This document shows, one piece after another, positions 26,700 to 37,005 of a stretch of DNA of 64,000 nucleotides. The stretch's first letter is position 1, and every line of letters starts with the position of its first letter. The DNA is from Prochlorococcus sp. AG-686-J21. GTDB taxonomy: Bacteria; Cyanobacteriota; Cyanobacteriia; PCC-6307; Cyanobiaceae. Location: positions 62,001-126,000 of the forward strand of contig QCVS01000002.1 of NCBI GenBank assembly GCA_003210285.1, in the 5' to 3' direction. A program made the position numbers and the translations under genes. The notes beneath the pieces were generated by a model. It searched no databases, was not told the DNA's origin, and was given only the letters and a program-made list of their open reading frames with translations.

Positions 26700-27227
26700 A
26701 TGATAAAAAAAGCTATAAAATTAAAAGAAACTTCTTTTACTCAGGCAATAAATATATCTGCTCAATGGTGTAATGAATGGGGGGAAGATCTTTTAAGTGA
26801 GGAAGTTTTGGCGGATAGAGTCGCAGAGCTAATTAAAACAAAAAACGGTTTGAGAGGTTTTTTTGCTTATGCATTGTCAGATCAAAATTGTTATTTATTA
26901 GATAAGCTTCCGTTCTCATTTGTTTTCAAACTTCAAGAGGCTGGAGATGATGTAGTTGAAATAGTAATTAAAAATCTAATTATGAGCTCTGCCCAAATAA
27001 TTGTTCATGAAAGTGACAATAATCTTGAATATAAATCGAATTCAGAAAACATATCAGAGAGATGTAAAAACATTTTGCGAGTTTTAGAAACTAAGTCTGT
27101 TACAAAAAATATTAATCAAATAATGAATGATTTAGACAATCTTGGAAATAGCTTCGATAATTCAAAAAAATATAATGAAAAGCAAAAGCAATTTATAAAG
27201 CATCAAATTCTTGATATTGCACGATAA
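26700..27227 (+). CDS. Conserved cyanobacterial hypothetical protein
   Basis: 175 aa, cytoplasmic, no signal or membrane helix. Visible segments: ISAQWCNEWGEDLLSEEVLA, KTKNGLRGFFAYALSDQN and a helical, Lys-rich C-terminus. Family not recognised; the length and clean ORF suggest a conserved picocyanobacterial protein. It is divergent from era and ends at a bidirectional terminator. Confidence 0.6.
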   Translation: MIKKAIKLKETSFTQAINISAQWCNEWGEDLLSEEVLADRVAELIKTKNGLRGFFAYALSDQNCYLLDKLPFSFVFKLQEAGDDVVEIVIKNLIMSSAQIIVHESDNNLEYKSNSENISERCKNILRVLETKSVTKNINQIMNDLDNLGNSFDNSKKYNEKQKQFIKHQILDIAR

Positions 27228-27253
27228 AAAAGCGTAGATAGTTATACGCTTTT
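27228..27253. terminator. Bidirectional intrinsic terminator
   Basis: AAAAGCGTA-GATAGTTA-TACGCTTTT is a 9-bp perfect stem with an 8-nt loop, A-rich on the left and T-rich on the right. It lies between two convergent genes (stops at 27227 and 27281) and can stop transcription from both sides. Confidence 0.75.
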
Positions 27254-27280
27254 GAATTGTATAAGTTTAGCTAATTATTT

Positions 27281-28018
27281 TTAATTTCTTCTTCCACCGC
27301 CTTGAAGTGCAATCATCAATCTTAAAATAAATACAAATAAATTTATATAGGTTAAATACATACCCAATGCTCCAGCTAGGTATTGATCATCATTATATCT
27401 TCTTGGCATTGTGTAAAAATCCAAGAAAGACATTGCGACAAATAAAACAGTTCCGAATCCCGCGATCATCAGTTCAAGACCTGAGCCTCCAAAAACTCCT
27501 GGTGCAAAGAATCCCCCGATTAATTGAACAAACATTGCTATTAATAAACCAATTAAGCCAAGTCCAACAACTCCGCTTAGAGCTTGTCCAACACTATCGC
27601 TCATCCTTTGACCTGTATAAGAAGCTATTACAAAAGTAATACCTGTAGCTAGTGCAGCTGTACCAACAGATCCAATACCAATTGTTCCGATTGCCAAAGC
27701 TACTATTCCACTTAACGTAAATCCAGTTAATAAACTGAATCCAGTTAACAAAGGAAGAGCTTTTGAATTGTTCGCGTTGTTAGCAGCACTTGTTGCAACA
27801 AAAAATAAAACCAATTCAGCGATTAAAGCGACAATTGATAAAGGCTGAAATAATGAGGGGTTTGTTGCTATCAGTGAAACACCTGCTAATACGCCTAAAG
27901 AAGTTAAAACCATTCCTCCTCCTACATAAGGAAGAGCTTTCTGTACTACATTTGGTCCAACGATTGAACTAGTTTGAGCATCGCGAATAGCTTGATTAAA
28001 ATTACTACTTGCTGGCAT
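27281..28018 (-). CDS. Bax inhibitor-1/YccA family membrane protein
   Basis: 245 aa with about seven membrane segments and the family pattern ending in YLTYINLFVFILRLMIAL; SFLDFYTMPRRYNDDQY holds the characteristic short loop. The N-terminal 25 residues are polar and cytoplasmic. BI-1 homologues act as ion/H+ leak channels or stabilise membrane proteins; the role in picocyanobacteria is unknown. Monocistronic by spacing. Confidence 0.8.
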   Translation of the reverse strand: MPASSNFNQAIRDAQTSSIVGPNVVQKALPYVGGGMVLTSLGVLAGVSLIATNPSLFQPLSIVALIAELVLFFVATSAANNANNSKALPLLTGFSLLTGFTLSGIVALAIGTIGIGSVGTAALATGITFVIASYTGQRMSDSVGQALSGVVGLGLIGLLIAMFVQLIGGFFAPGVFGGSGLELMIAGFGTVLFVAMSFLDFYTMPRRYNDDQYLAGALGMYLTYINLFVFILRLMIALQGGGRRN

Positions 28019-28091
28019 TTTTACACCCTTAAATTGGTTTTATTCTACCAAATTTTTTATATTTCAGTGTACGGTTCACCCAAGTAATATT

Positions 28092-29048
28092 TTATTTATA
28101 AGCTTCAATAATTTTCTGAACTAAAGGGTGTCGAACTACATCTTCAACAGTTAAATAACAAAACTTTATTCCTTCAGTATTAGAAAATATTTTAGATGCT
28201 TCCACCAAACCACTTAACTGCTCATTTTTTAAATCAATTTGGGTAATATCACCATTAACGACCATCTTTGATCTCTCTCCTAATCTAGTTAAAAACATTC
28301 TCATTTGAGAAGTGGTAGTATTTTGAGCTTCATCTAAAATAACCAAAGAATTATCTAATGTTCTTCCTCTCATAAATGCCAGTGGTGCGACTTCAATAAT
28401 GCCTTTATCAATTAATGAATTTGTTTTTTCGGTTCCAAAAATGCTATGTAGAGAATCAAACAAAGGGCGTAAGTATGGATCAACTTTTTGCTGCAAATCT
28501 CCAGGCAGAAATCCTAAATTTTCACCAGCTTCTACAGCTGGTCTTGTTAAAACAATTTTTTCGATTTTTTTCTCATTTAATAATCTAGCTGCACAAACCG
28601 TCGCTAAAAATGTTTTACCCGTACCTGCTGGACCAATAGCGAAAGTTAAATCAAAGTTCTCAATTGATTCAACATATTCTTTTTGTCTTATAGTTCTAGG
28701 CCTTAAATATCTCCCTTCTTTTGAACGGGCTAGAATCTTTTTCCCAAGCTCAGCATGAGAAGAAGATTCTCCCATATTTAATGAGCTTAGAGCAGCCTTA
28801 AGATCCACTTCTGGGACTTCTAATCCTTGTTCCCAAATTGGTCTTGTTAGCTCTACCAATGCAGATGCCCTTTCAAGATTAGGGATTACTCCATTCATTT
28901 CAAGTTGTAGGCCCCTAATAGTTAAGGAGACACCCGTAAGAGATTCAAATTTTTTTAAAAAAGAATTGCCAGGACCAGATAATGCAGTGGCAGCATCCGA
29001 ACTTGGCAAATCTATTATGAAGTGACCAGTTTTGGAAACTTCTTTCAT
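28092..29048 (-). CDS. phoH: PhoH-like ATPase
   Basis: 318 aa. The N-terminal region contains a KH-like segment (LTGVSLTIRGLQLEMNG). The P-loop NTPase has Walker A GPAGTGKTFLA and Walker B VILDEAQNTTTSQM. Linked to RNA metabolism and, in some bacteria, phosphate stress. It lies 34 nt downstream of rpsP on the same strand, in an ffh-rpsP-phoH order. Confidence 0.93.
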   Translation of the reverse strand: MKEVSKTGHFIIDLPSSDAATALSGPGNSFLKKFESLTGVSLTIRGLQLEMNGVIPNLERASALVELTRPIWEQGLEVPEVDLKAALSSLNMGESSSHAELGKKILARSKEGRYLRPRTIRQKEYVESIENFDLTFAIGPAGTGKTFLATVCAARLLNEKKIEKIVLTRPAVEAGENLGFLPGDLQQKVDPYLRPLFDSLHSIFGTEKTNSLIDKGIIEVAPLAFMRGRTLDNSLVILDEAQNTTTSQMRMFLTRLGERSKMVVNGDITQIDLKNEQLSGLVEASKIFSNTEGIKFCYLTVEDVVRHPLVQKIIEAYK

Positions 29049-29082
29049 TTAGTTAATATGTAAAAAAGAATTCAACAATTTT

Positions 29083-29427
29083 TTAGCTTTCAGCTTCTTT
29101 ACTATCACTTTCAGCTTCTTTACTCTTGGCCTTTGCAATCTTTTCTTTTTCCAACTTAGCCTTACCAATAGCTATGGAAGGTCTAACTTTCTTTTCTAAT
29201 AATCCACCTTTTTCTAATAAAGTTCTTACAACATCGGTAGGTTGTGCTCCCTGAGTAAGCCTGATTCTTAATGCTTCTGTGTCAAGCCTTGTTTCTTTAG
29301 TTCTTGGATTGTAAAAACCTAATTCTTGAAGAGGTCTTCCATCTCTTCTGGAAGTACTATTGCATGCAACGATCCTGAAACTTGCTTCTTTTTTCTTTCC
29401 AAAGCGCTTAAGGCGCAATTTAATCAT
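29083..29427 (-). CDS. rpsP: 30S ribosomal protein S16
   Basis: 114 aa beginning [20 protein letters not shown], the S16 signature, with [15 protein letters not shown]. The C-terminal tail (~85-114) is an extended Lys/Glu/Ala-rich run with a repeated [12 protein letters not shown], seen as a short duplicated DNA segment at 29086-29120. Such tails vary between strains. Confidence 0.95.
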   Translation of the reverse strand: MIKLRLKRFGKKKEASFRIVACNSTSRRDGRPLQELGFYNPRTKETRLDTEALRIRLTQGAQPTDVVRTLLEKGGLLEKKVRPSIAIGKAKLEKEKIAKAKSKEAESDSKEAES

Positions 29428-29481
29428 TTTAAATTAGTACAGATTACTTAATAATATCATTTGAAGGTAGCTATTCATAAA

Positions 29482-30960
29482 CTATAAATCCCCAAAACCT
29501 TTTTTCTTTTTATTTGATTTTTGTTTTTTAAATGATTTATTACCATTTCCTCCGCCCATTCCTGGCATTCCACCCATTCCTGGCATCCCACCCATTCCTG
29601 GCATTCCGCCCATTCCTGGCATTCCACCCATTCCTGGCATTCCACCCATTCCTGGCATCCCACCATTTGACATTTGTTTCATAAAGCCTCTCATTCTTTG
29701 AAAATCAGCAAGTACTTTATCAACATCTTTTGCTTGATATCCACTACCTTGAGCAATCCTTTGTCTTCTAGATGGTTGAGCCGCAAGGACTTCTGGCTTT
29801 TGCTTCTCTTCTAAAGTCATAGAAGAGATCATTGATTCAATTTTTTTTAATTGTTCTTCCCCATTTTTTATCATTCCATCATCAATTTTATTCATCCCTG
29901 GTATTAATTTGATTAAGCCTCCAAGAGATCCCATTCTCTTCATTAACCTCATTTGCTTAACAAAATCATTAAAGTCAAATGTTGCCTCTTGAAGTTTCTT
30001 TTGCATTACTTCCGCATCAGCAAGCTCAACTTCTTTTTGTGCCTTTTCAACAAGTGTTAATACGTCTCCCATTCCCAGGATTCTGCTTGCCATTCTCTCA
30101 GGATGGAATGGCTGCAATGCTTCTATCTTTTCACCAGTTCCTAAAAATTTAATTGGTTTTCCACTTATTTTTCTAATTGAAAGTGCAGCCCCACCTCTTG
30201 AATCGCCATCCAACTTCGTTAATATAGCCCCCGAGATCCCCACCTTTTCATGAAATGACTTCGTCAAGTCAGCGGCTTCTTGTCCAATCATAGAATCGAC
30301 AACCAATAAAACTTCATCAGGCTTTGTAACTTCTTTGATTCGAACCATTTCACTCATCATTGATTCATCTATTTGCAATCTTCCTGCGGTATCAACAATT
30401 AAGGTATCTACATTATTTGCGTTAGCATAACTCAAAGCATCCTTTGCTATTTCTTCAGGCTTGCTATTTTTTTCTTTCGCAGAGAAAACTTCTAAATCAT
30501 ACTGATTACCAATTGTCTTAAGTTGTTCAACAGCTGCAGGTCTATAAATATCAGCGGCCACTAATAAAACCTTTTTCTCTTTTTCTTTCAAATAAAGGCC
30601 TAACTTACCTGTTGCTGTAGTTTTTCCAGCACCTTGCAAACCTGCCATCAAAATAACAGTAGGTGGAGTATCTTTTTCGTTTAATGGGGAATTCTCATTT
30701 CCCATAATATTAATTAATTCTTTATTAACTACTTCAATAAATTTCTGTCCAGGATTAACACCTCTTACGACTTCTTCCCCAATAGCTTTATCTTTTACAT
30801 CTGAAACAAATTCTTTAATCACCGATAAACTAACATCAGCATCTAATAATGCTTTTTTAACTTGCTTTAAAGCATCATCAATATTGTTTTCGCTAATTTT
30901 GGCTTCACCTCTTAAACCCTTAACGGCGTCTTCAAAGCGTGAAGAGAGTTCATCAAACAT
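29482..30960 (-). CDS. ffh: Signal recognition particle protein Ffh
   Basis: SRP54 GTPase that binds the SRP RNA (gene at 57607) and targets membrane proteins. 492 aa: an N-domain, a G-domain with GLQGAGKTTATGKL, DTAGRLQ and TKLDGDSRGGAAL, then the Met-rich M-domain (MKRMGSLGGLIKLIPGM). The C-terminus carries six perfect GMPGMG-type repeats followed by a Lys-rich tail, longer than usual. Confidence 0.95.
   Translation of the reverse strand: MFDELSSRFEDAVKGLRGEAKISENNIDDALKQVKKALLDADVSLSVIKEFVSDVKDKAIGEEVVRGVNPGQKFIEVVNKELINIMGNENSPLNEKDTPPTVILMAGLQGAGKTTATGKLGLYLKEKEKKVLLVAADIYRPAAVEQLKTIGNQYDLEVFSAKEKNSKPEEIAKDALSYANANNVDTLIVDTAGRLQIDESMMSEMVRIKEVTKPDEVLLVVDSMIGQEAADLTKSFHEKVGISGAILTKLDGDSRGGAALSIRKISGKPIKFLGTGEKIEALQPFHPERMASRILGMGDVLTLVEKAQKEVELADAEVMQKKLQEATFDFNDFVKQMRLMKRMGSLGGLIKLIPGMNKIDDGMIKNGEEQLKKIESMISSMTLEEKQKPEVLAAQPSRRQRIAQGSGYQAKDVDKVLADFQRMRGFMKQMSNGGMPGMGGMPGMGGMPGMGGMPGMGGMPGMGGMPGMGGGNGNKSFKKQKSNKKKKGFGDL
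29551..29665. repeat. 18-bp tandem repeat in ffh 3' end
   Basis: About six near-identical 18-bp units (CCCATTCCTGGCATTCCA with C/T/G variation) encode Met-Gly-Gly-Met-Pro-Gly repeats of the Ffh C-terminus. Units differ only at wobble positions. Likely length-variable by slippage. Confidence 0.9.
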
Positions 30961-31010
30961 TATTAATAGTTAATTTCTTTAAACATTATAGTTGATACTT
31001 AAAGCTAGTC

Positions 31011-33119
31011 CTAAACACCACTTATGTAGTCAACTAATTTCCAGGAGTTATTTGAGTAACCTAAAATATATTTAACTTTCAAAAAAGGAGTAAAAGTAGT
31101 TTCATTTATCAATTCTCCATCTGTTTTTAATATTTTTTCTGTATATTTCAAGTCAACTGATACTGATATTCTGGATGCCGTTTGAGTTAAAAGTATAATG
31201 TTTTCAATATTGGTATTGATATTTTTGTAGATACCTTTTTCAATATCAAGTTGTCTTTCCTTCGTTAATCTATTAATCAAATCATTTTGTACTATTTTTG
31301 ATAAATTAATTTCACTTTTCCCTGATAAAAAATCACTCTTATTACTAAGCCAAGTATTTATTAAGTATTTAATTTGTTCTAGGGAGGGAGAAGCCGTTCT
31401 TATTTCTCCTCCCGAAAAAGATATTTTTGTCTTAGTTTCTGAGAGATTAATTTTTGAGTTATCGAGAACTTTTTTTTTATCATCTTGATTTAAAACTTCA
31501 TTAAAGACATCCTTATTTTCATTTATCAATAATGAGTTACCAATTATTTCCTTTTCCTGCGTAGGTTTTTTGAAATTATTTCTTATAAGTCCCACACCTA
31601 GACCAAACGCAAATAAAATCAAGAAAGCATAGAGATATGTTAGGTAGGGTGATTTATTAAATATTCTATATTTCTCTAACGCTTCTCCAAATAAAAATTT
31701 AAATTCGGCAATTTTTTCTATTGCGTACTTATAAAACTCTATTGATTTATTTTTAATAATCTCATCTGTATAAATATTTTCTTCAATAACTTCTTGATCA
31801 TCTGCTCTTACTCCTCCAGGCAAAGGTAATCGGCCTTCTTCAAAATCATCAGAATTGGAATCAGGATCAGTAATTAAATCTTTTAGAGATTCTTGAACTT
31901 TAAAATTCGGTTGATTTTGAGGCCCAGACTTAAATACAGTTCTATTTGATTTTTTTTCTATTTGCTCAATAAATTCTTGGATTTCTTTATCTTCAAACCA
32001 AGAATCTAAATCGATTTCTTTTAAATCAATATCCCGATAACCAACCAAAACATCATTTTCTAACCAATTTTTACAAAAAATACATATTGCTTCTAATTTT
32101 TCACCAGGATAATTATTTAACCAATCTCTTAACTTTTCATCCGAACTACTTAAAAACCTTGCAGAGGATTGCTCAACATCTGCCAAAAGTAAGTCTAGGC
32201 AACCTATTAAGGGCATTGAGTCAAGTCCTGATAAATTTAGTTTTTTTAATATTTTTCGAGCTTCGAATAATTTTGCAGGTTTTCTTCTCGCAAAACCAAT
32301 TGCTGTTAAAGATAAAAAAGCTAAAAATCCAGCTTCACTTGAACCCCTTTTTTGTAATTCTAAAAATAAATCTATCTGGTCCTGAACAGTCAGGAACGGC
32401 TTTATTTGTTGAAAGAAAGATTCAAATTCTTGCTGATTTAAATAATCATTATATTCAGATTTATTTTTCCCTTCTAATCCACCTCTTTTGATTATTAAAT
32501 TTTCCAGCATACTTAAACCTTTTTTATGCGACTCATATTCATTTATATCTCTACTCAACAAATCAAGAATTCGATACGGAAGAAGCGATACTAAGTCCTC
32601 CTCAAGAGTTTTCCGTAATTCCCCTAGCTTTCCCATTCTTTGAAGAAGCTGTATGCCTTCTTGTAAAAAATCTGCAGCATTTGAATAAGATCTTTGATCT
32701 TGCTCTTGTATTGCAGCATCTCTAGATGTCAAAGCAGCTAACAACGTAAGATCAGCTTCTCTACTGCTACCCAAAGCAGGAGTTTGAGGGGGTTGCAATG
32801 CTTTTCTTGTTATTTTGAAGGCTTCTTTAGAAGAGCCAGATTCCCAAAGGAGAATTAATCCTGCAACCTCTCTATTTGAAGATAAATCTAAACCTGATGC
32901 TCCATTTAGTAATAAATTTTCGTAATCTCTTCTACTATCTGGATCTGTAAGCAAATCTGCAGTAAGGCGAAGCAATTCCGATCTTTGAGTTAAAACCTCG
33001 TATGTGAATCCTTCACCAGGAGTTTTATCCAAGCGCAATTGAAAAGCCCTTAATATTTCCTCAGATGTTGCTGAGGGGCTTACACCTATTAAACGAAAGT
33101 GGTCTAATGGAAGTTCCAA
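31011..33119 (-). CDS. ARC6/Ftn2/ZipN-like division protein
   Basis: 702 aa membrane-anchored FtsZ-ring tether specific to cyanobacteria and plastids. The N-terminal J-like region reads DHFRLIGVSPSATSEEILRAF and DSRRDYENLLL. A long helical TPR-like middle follows, then one membrane helix (~500-520: YLTYLYAFLILFAFGLGVGLI). The C-terminal IMS domain (~585-702) ends SWKLVDYISGV. The Prochlorococcus form is close to the usual size. FtsZ and FtsQ are also encoded in this window. Confidence 0.88.
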   Translation of the reverse strand: MELPLDHFRLIGVSPSATSEEILRAFQLRLDKTPGEGFTYEVLTQRSELLRLTADLLTDPDSRRDYENLLLNGASGLDLSSNREVAGLILLWESGSSKEAFKITRKALQPPQTPALGSSREADLTLLAALTSRDAAIQEQDQRSYSNAADFLQEGIQLLQRMGKLGELRKTLEEDLVSLLPYRILDLLSRDINEYESHKKGLSMLENLIIKRGGLEGKNKSEYNDYLNQQEFESFFQQIKPFLTVQDQIDLFLELQKRGSSEAGFLAFLSLTAIGFARRKPAKLFEARKILKKLNLSGLDSMPLIGCLDLLLADVEQSSARFLSSSDEKLRDWLNNYPGEKLEAICIFCKNWLENDVLVGYRDIDLKEIDLDSWFEDKEIQEFIEQIEKKSNRTVFKSGPQNQPNFKVQESLKDLITDPDSNSDDFEEGRLPLPGGVRADDQEVIEENIYTDEIIKNKSIEFYKYAIEKIAEFKFLFGEALEKYRIFNKSPYLTYLYAFLILFAFGLGVGLIRNNFKKPTQEKEIIGNSLLINENKDVFNEVLNQDDKKKVLDNSKINLSETKTKISFSGGEIRTASPSLEQIKYLINTWLSNKSDFLSGKSEINLSKIVQNDLINRLTKERQLDIEKGIYKNINTNIENIILLTQTASRISVSVDLKYTEKILKTDGELINETTFTPFLKVKYILGYSNNSWKLVDYISGV

Positions 33120-33268
33120 ACAAATATCCTATTGAAAATCCTTTAAATAAATTTTATCAATTTATATTTTTTTTTCATAAGGTCTTGGAGAGTTATTAAA
33201 AAAAAACATGAAAATCGTCCATTGAAGCTTAGAATGTTAACAAATCAAAACTTCATTAAGGTATTTTC

Positions 33269-34306
33269 TTGGAAACACACGTAGAAAGAATTTCAAATCT
33301 TCAGGACGTTAAAAAAGCGAAGTTAGATCGTGAAACAGGATTATTTCTCTATGAAGATATGACGCTTGGCAGAAGATTTGAAGATAAATGTGCTGAGATG
33401 TACTACCGAGGCAAGATGTTTGGATTCGTACATCTTTATAACGGCCAAGAAGCAATCAGCACTGGTGTGATAGGTGCAATGAAAAGAAAACATGACTGGT
33501 TTTGCAGTACCTATCGCGATCATGTTCATGCGCTTAGTGCAGGTGTTCCATCTTTTGAAGTAATGAGTGAATTATTTGGTAAAGCAACAGGATGTAGTAA
33601 AGGCAGAGGAGGTTCTATGCATTTATTCTCAAAAGAGCATCATCTATTAGGAGGATATGCTTTTATTGGAGAGGGTATTCCAGTTGCCTTGGGATCAGCT
33701 TTTTCAAGTAAATACAAAAAAGAAGTTGCTGGTGACAATCAAAGTGACTCCGTAACAGCTGCTTTCTTTGGAGATGGGACTTGTAATAATGGACAATTCT
33801 TTGAATGTTTGAATATGGCTCAATTATGGAAATTACCAATAATTTTTGTAGTTGAAAATAATAAATGGGCTATTGGGATGGCTCATGACAGAGCTACAAG
33901 CAACCCAGAAATATGGAGAAAAGCATCAGCTTTCGGGATGCATGGGGAGGAAGTTGATGGAATGGATGTATTAGCTGTAAGGGGAGCTGCTCAAAGAGCT
34001 GTTGAAAGAGCGAGAGCTGGAGAGGGGCCCACTTTACTAGAATGTTTAACTTACAGATTCAGAGGGCATTCTTTAGCTGATCCAGATGAATTAAGAGCTG
34101 AAGAAGAAAAAGAGTTCTGGGCCAAAAGAGATCCTATTAAGAAATTAGCTAATCAAATGGTAGAGGGAGATCTTGCTAAAGAAGAGGAATTAAAAAACAT
34201 AGAAAAAAAAATAGATTTAGAAATCTCTGAATCTGTTAAAAATGCTTTAGATGCTCCAGAACCGCCCTCTAACGAATTAACTAAATATATTTGGGCTGAA
34301 GATTAA
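33269..34306 (+). CDS. pdhA: Pyruvate dehydrogenase E1 alpha subunit
   Basis: 345 aa, thiamine-diphosphate enzyme of the PDH complex. TPP-binding motif [31 protein letters not shown]; phosphorylation-loop-like [32 protein letters not shown]. The listed start is TTG (LETHVERIS) behind AAGGTA. The E3 partner lpd lies at 42825; E1 beta and E2 are not in the window. Confidence 0.93.
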   Translation: METHVERISNLQDVKKAKLDRETGLFLYEDMTLGRRFEDKCAEMYYRGKMFGFVHLYNGQEAISTGVIGAMKRKHDWFCSTYRDHVHALSAGVPSFEVMSELFGKATGCSKGRGGSMHLFSKEHHLLGGYAFIGEGIPVALGSAFSSKYKKEVAGDNQSDSVTAAFFGDGTCNNGQFFECLNMAQLWKLPIIFVVENNKWAIGMAHDRATSNPEIWRKASAFGMHGEEVDGMDVLAVRGAAQRAVERARAGEGPTLLECLTYRFRGHSLADPDELRAEEEKEFWAKRDPIKKLANQMVEGDLAKEEELKNIEKKIDLEISESVKNALDAPEPPSNELTKYIWAED

Positions 34307-34307
34307 A

Positions 34308-35249
34308 TTAAATCCCACTAGGTAATTTTCTTGTTAAATTTCTTAGTTTTCTAAGAGCCTTTAGTTCCACTTGTCTTACTCTTTCTCTGGAGACTTCTAA
34401 TAACCTGCCTATTTCTGCTAAGGTATGTCTCTCATTACCATCTAACCCAAATCTTAACTTCAGAACATGTTGTTCTTGTTCGCTTAAATGACTTAACCAC
34501 TTCCCTAACTGCTCTTGATGCATTTTTTGCTCAACTTGATCTAGGGGCTCTTCATTGTTACTATCCGCGATGAGATCACCTAAGAAACTTCTGCCATCAT
34601 CTCCATTTACAGGTGCGTCCAAACTACTTGTAGATAGAGCTTGTCTTAATACAGAATCAAGTTCCTCTACATCAATTTCCATTGCTTCAGCAATTTCAAT
34701 TCTACTTGGCATTGCTCCAAGTTTATGAGCTAATTCCCTACTTATTTTTCTAATAGTGGCAAGTCTCTCACTTAAGTGAACCGGTAAACGAATAGTTCTG
34801 GATTGGCAGGCTATAGCTCTTGTCATACTTTGGCGAATCCACCAAAAGGCATAAGTAGAAAATTTATAACCTCTTGTAGGATCAAACTTTTCAACTGCTC
34901 TCTCCAAACCTAACGAACCTTCTTGAACAAGATCTAAAAGTTCTAATCCTTTACCTTGATATTTTTTTGCAACACTAACAACCAACCTTAAATTAGCTTT
35001 CATCATTCTCTCTTTTGCTCTTCTTCCAATTTTAATTGTTCTTTTATCTTGAGGAGGAAATTCTTTTGTTTTTTCGTTTAGTTGACCGTCCTCAGTTAAA
35101 ACCATCATTTTTTGGACTTGGTTACCCAATTCAATTTCTTCAGCAGGGGTTAATAAAGGAACCCTACCAATATTAGATAAATACCAACTAATAGGGTCGT
35201 TGCCTCTTCTTTTTTGCGGTTCAGTTGATGTTGATACTGATGATGACAT
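34308..35249 (-). CDS. Sigma-70 family RNA polymerase sigma factor (RpoD-like, probably group 2)
   Basis: 313 aa. Region 1.2 (NDPISWYLSNIGRVPLLTPAEE), region 2 (LRLVVSVAKKYQGKGLELLDLVQEGSLGLERAVEKFD, YAFWWIRQSMTRAIA), region 3 and region 4 (LRFGLDGNERHTLAEIGRLLEVSRERVRQVELKALRKLR). The lack of the long N-terminal region 1.1 and spacer of a primary sigma points to a group 2 alternative factor. Convergent with pdhA at 2 nt. Confidence 0.9.
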   Translation of the reverse strand: MSSSVSTSTEPQKRRGNDPISWYLSNIGRVPLLTPAEEIELGNQVQKMMVLTEDGQLNEKTKEFPPQDKRTIKIGRRAKERMMKANLRLVVSVAKKYQGKGLELLDLVQEGSLGLERAVEKFDPTRGYKFSTYAFWWIRQSMTRAIACQSRTIRLPVHLSERLATIRKISRELAHKLGAMPSRIEIAEAMEIDVEELDSVLRQALSTSSLDAPVNGDDGRSFLGDLIADSNNEEPLDQVEQKMHQEQLGKWLSHLSEQEQHVLKLRFGLDGNERHTLAEIGRLLEVSRERVRQVELKALRKLRNLTRKLPSGI

Positions 35250-35391
35250 TTTTTAAACCTAAATTGAGGTATTAAAACTTTCCTATACTTTTTGGGAAAT
35301 ACACGATTACTTAATACCTGCTTCAGATTTCAGGTATAAATTGTGCAGTTATGTGTTAAAAACTATAAAAAACTCCTTATAATTGTTTCTT

Positions 35392-36960
35392 TCATAACAT
35401 TAGCCTCGTTTTTGTTTTTCTCATTAACTTTGATAACTTGTCTCCTATCAAAGAGGCATTTGATCCTTTTTTACACTTTGATGCCGCTAAAGAGTGTAAA
35501 AAAACGTATTTTGCTAAAGATTCAGTCCTAATATAATCTTTGAAAGAGGACAATTCTATTGCTGAACATCCACCAATAAATCCAGATAAAAGATCTCCTA
35601 AACCCGCTCTTGCAGTCTCAGCATCTGTTCCAAAAAGTTGCCATGCATTTTCATTATTTGCAATAACACTATTTGCTCCTTTTAATAAAATACTTATATC
35701 AAATTCTTTAGCAGCTTTTATAGCTAGTTCAACTTTGTTAGTACAATCAAACTCAGGGAATAATCTCACAAATTCTTTATTATGAGGAGTAATCCAAGTC
35801 TCAGACTTTCTTTCTAAGAAAAATTTAGGTCCCAGATTTGATTTAGAAATTCTATTAAGTGCATCCGCATCAAGAATCAATAAACCTTTTAAATCCAATA
35901 AGTACTGTGTTGATTTTTCCCAGTCATCCTCATTCAAGCCAATTCCTGGGCCAATAACTATTGAATCATAATCAGAAAAGTCAATATTCTTTAATGCATC
36001 GAATAAAATTGAATTTCCATTTAGGTCGCTAGTAAGTCTTCCTTTAACTACTACTTCTGGTTCAACTTGCCAAATAGATTTTGAAACTAAATCAGGGATT
36101 ATTGCTGATACGAATCCTGCCCCGCTTGAAATGGCACCCTTTAAAGCTAGATGTGCTGCCCCAGGATATCTTTCACTTCCCGCAATTAGTAATGTTCTAC
36201 CTCTTTTATATTTACTTGAGCTTTTTGATAATAAAGGAAGACTAATTGTTCTTAAATCTTGATAAGTAATTTTCAAAACCTTACTTTCTAAATCACATAA
36301 ATGACTTCTAGATATACCTATATCTATGTGATGTAATTCGCCAATATAAGGTAATGCCGTATCTTGTAATAATCCAATCTTATTAAGTCCGACAACTAAA
36401 TTATAATTCGCTCTTACAGCATTTTTTAAGAAGGGTTTCCCAGAATTAGGACATAAACCAGTGGGAACATCTATGCTTACAACATTACCAGATTTTTTTT
36501 CAAATTTTTTATTAAATAATTCAATTAAGTCCTCATCAACTTTTCTTTTTTGATTATTTCCGAAAATAGCATCAATCCATAAATGTTTCCCTTCAGGATT
36601 GGGGGGTTCTCCTAATTTTTCTACTCCAATAGATGTAATATAATTTACATAGTTAATCGTTAATGTTTTTTTTAAAGGAAATGGGCACCATAATTTAACT
36701 AGATAACCCTTTAAAAAAAGCTCTTTAGCAATTACGGCCCCATCCCCACCATTATTTCCAGGTCCTAGGAAAACTACTACTCCCTCCTTTAAAAGAGATT
36801 TTCTTTTCAAAAGCCATTTAGACATCTGAATCCCAACCTTTTCCATCAAAGCCTCTTGAGGCATTCCTTGAGAAAAAATTTCATTTTCTAAATCCAACAT
36901 TTGCTCTGAATAAACAACTAGATGTTTAGAGTCAATTGTTGGCCATCCAATTTCTTTCAT
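35392..36960 (-). CDS. nnrDE: Bifunctional NAD(P)HX epimerase/dehydratase
   Basis: Repairs hydrated NAD(P)H. 522 aa. The N-terminal epimerase (YjeF_N) has FLGPGNNGGDGAVIAKELFLKG and SIDVPTGL. The C-terminal ADP-dependent dehydratase (~245-522) has KYKRGRTLLIAGSERYPGAAHLA, VIGPGIGLNEDD, LDADALNR and the signature GTDAETARAGLGDLLSGFIGG. Normal length for the fused form. Divergent from mnmA. Confidence 0.93.
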   Translation of the reverse strand: MKEIGWPTIDSKHLVVYSEQMLDLENEIFSQGMPQEALMEKVGIQMSKWLLKRKSLLKEGVVVFLGPGNNGGDGAVIAKELFLKGYLVKLWCPFPLKKTLTINYVNYITSIGVEKLGEPPNPEGKHLWIDAIFGNNQKRKVDEDLIELFNKKFEKKSGNVVSIDVPTGLCPNSGKPFLKNAVRANYNLVVGLNKIGLLQDTALPYIGELHHIDIGISRSHLCDLESKVLKITYQDLRTISLPLLSKSSSKYKRGRTLLIAGSERYPGAAHLALKGAISSGAGFVSAIIPDLVSKSIWQVEPEVVVKGRLTSDLNGNSILFDALKNIDFSDYDSIVIGPGIGLNEDDWEKSTQYLLDLKGLLILDADALNRISKSNLGPKFFLERKSETWITPHNKEFVRLFPEFDCTNKVELAIKAAKEFDISILLKGANSVIANNENAWQLFGTDAETARAGLGDLLSGFIGGCSAIELSSFKDYIRTESLAKYVFLHSLAASKCKKGSNASLIGDKLSKLMRKTKTRLML

Positions 36961-37005
36961 AATTAGTTCAAAGCTATTAAAAACTTTTCAAAATTTTAAA
37001 TTTAC

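Noticed and set aside
29551-29665. Possible CRISPR-like array
   Set aside because: Units are contiguous without spacers and encode the Ffh tail.
29475-29666. Minus-strand ORF rich in ECQEW repeats
   Set aside because: Frame-shifted reading of the ffh tandem repeat.
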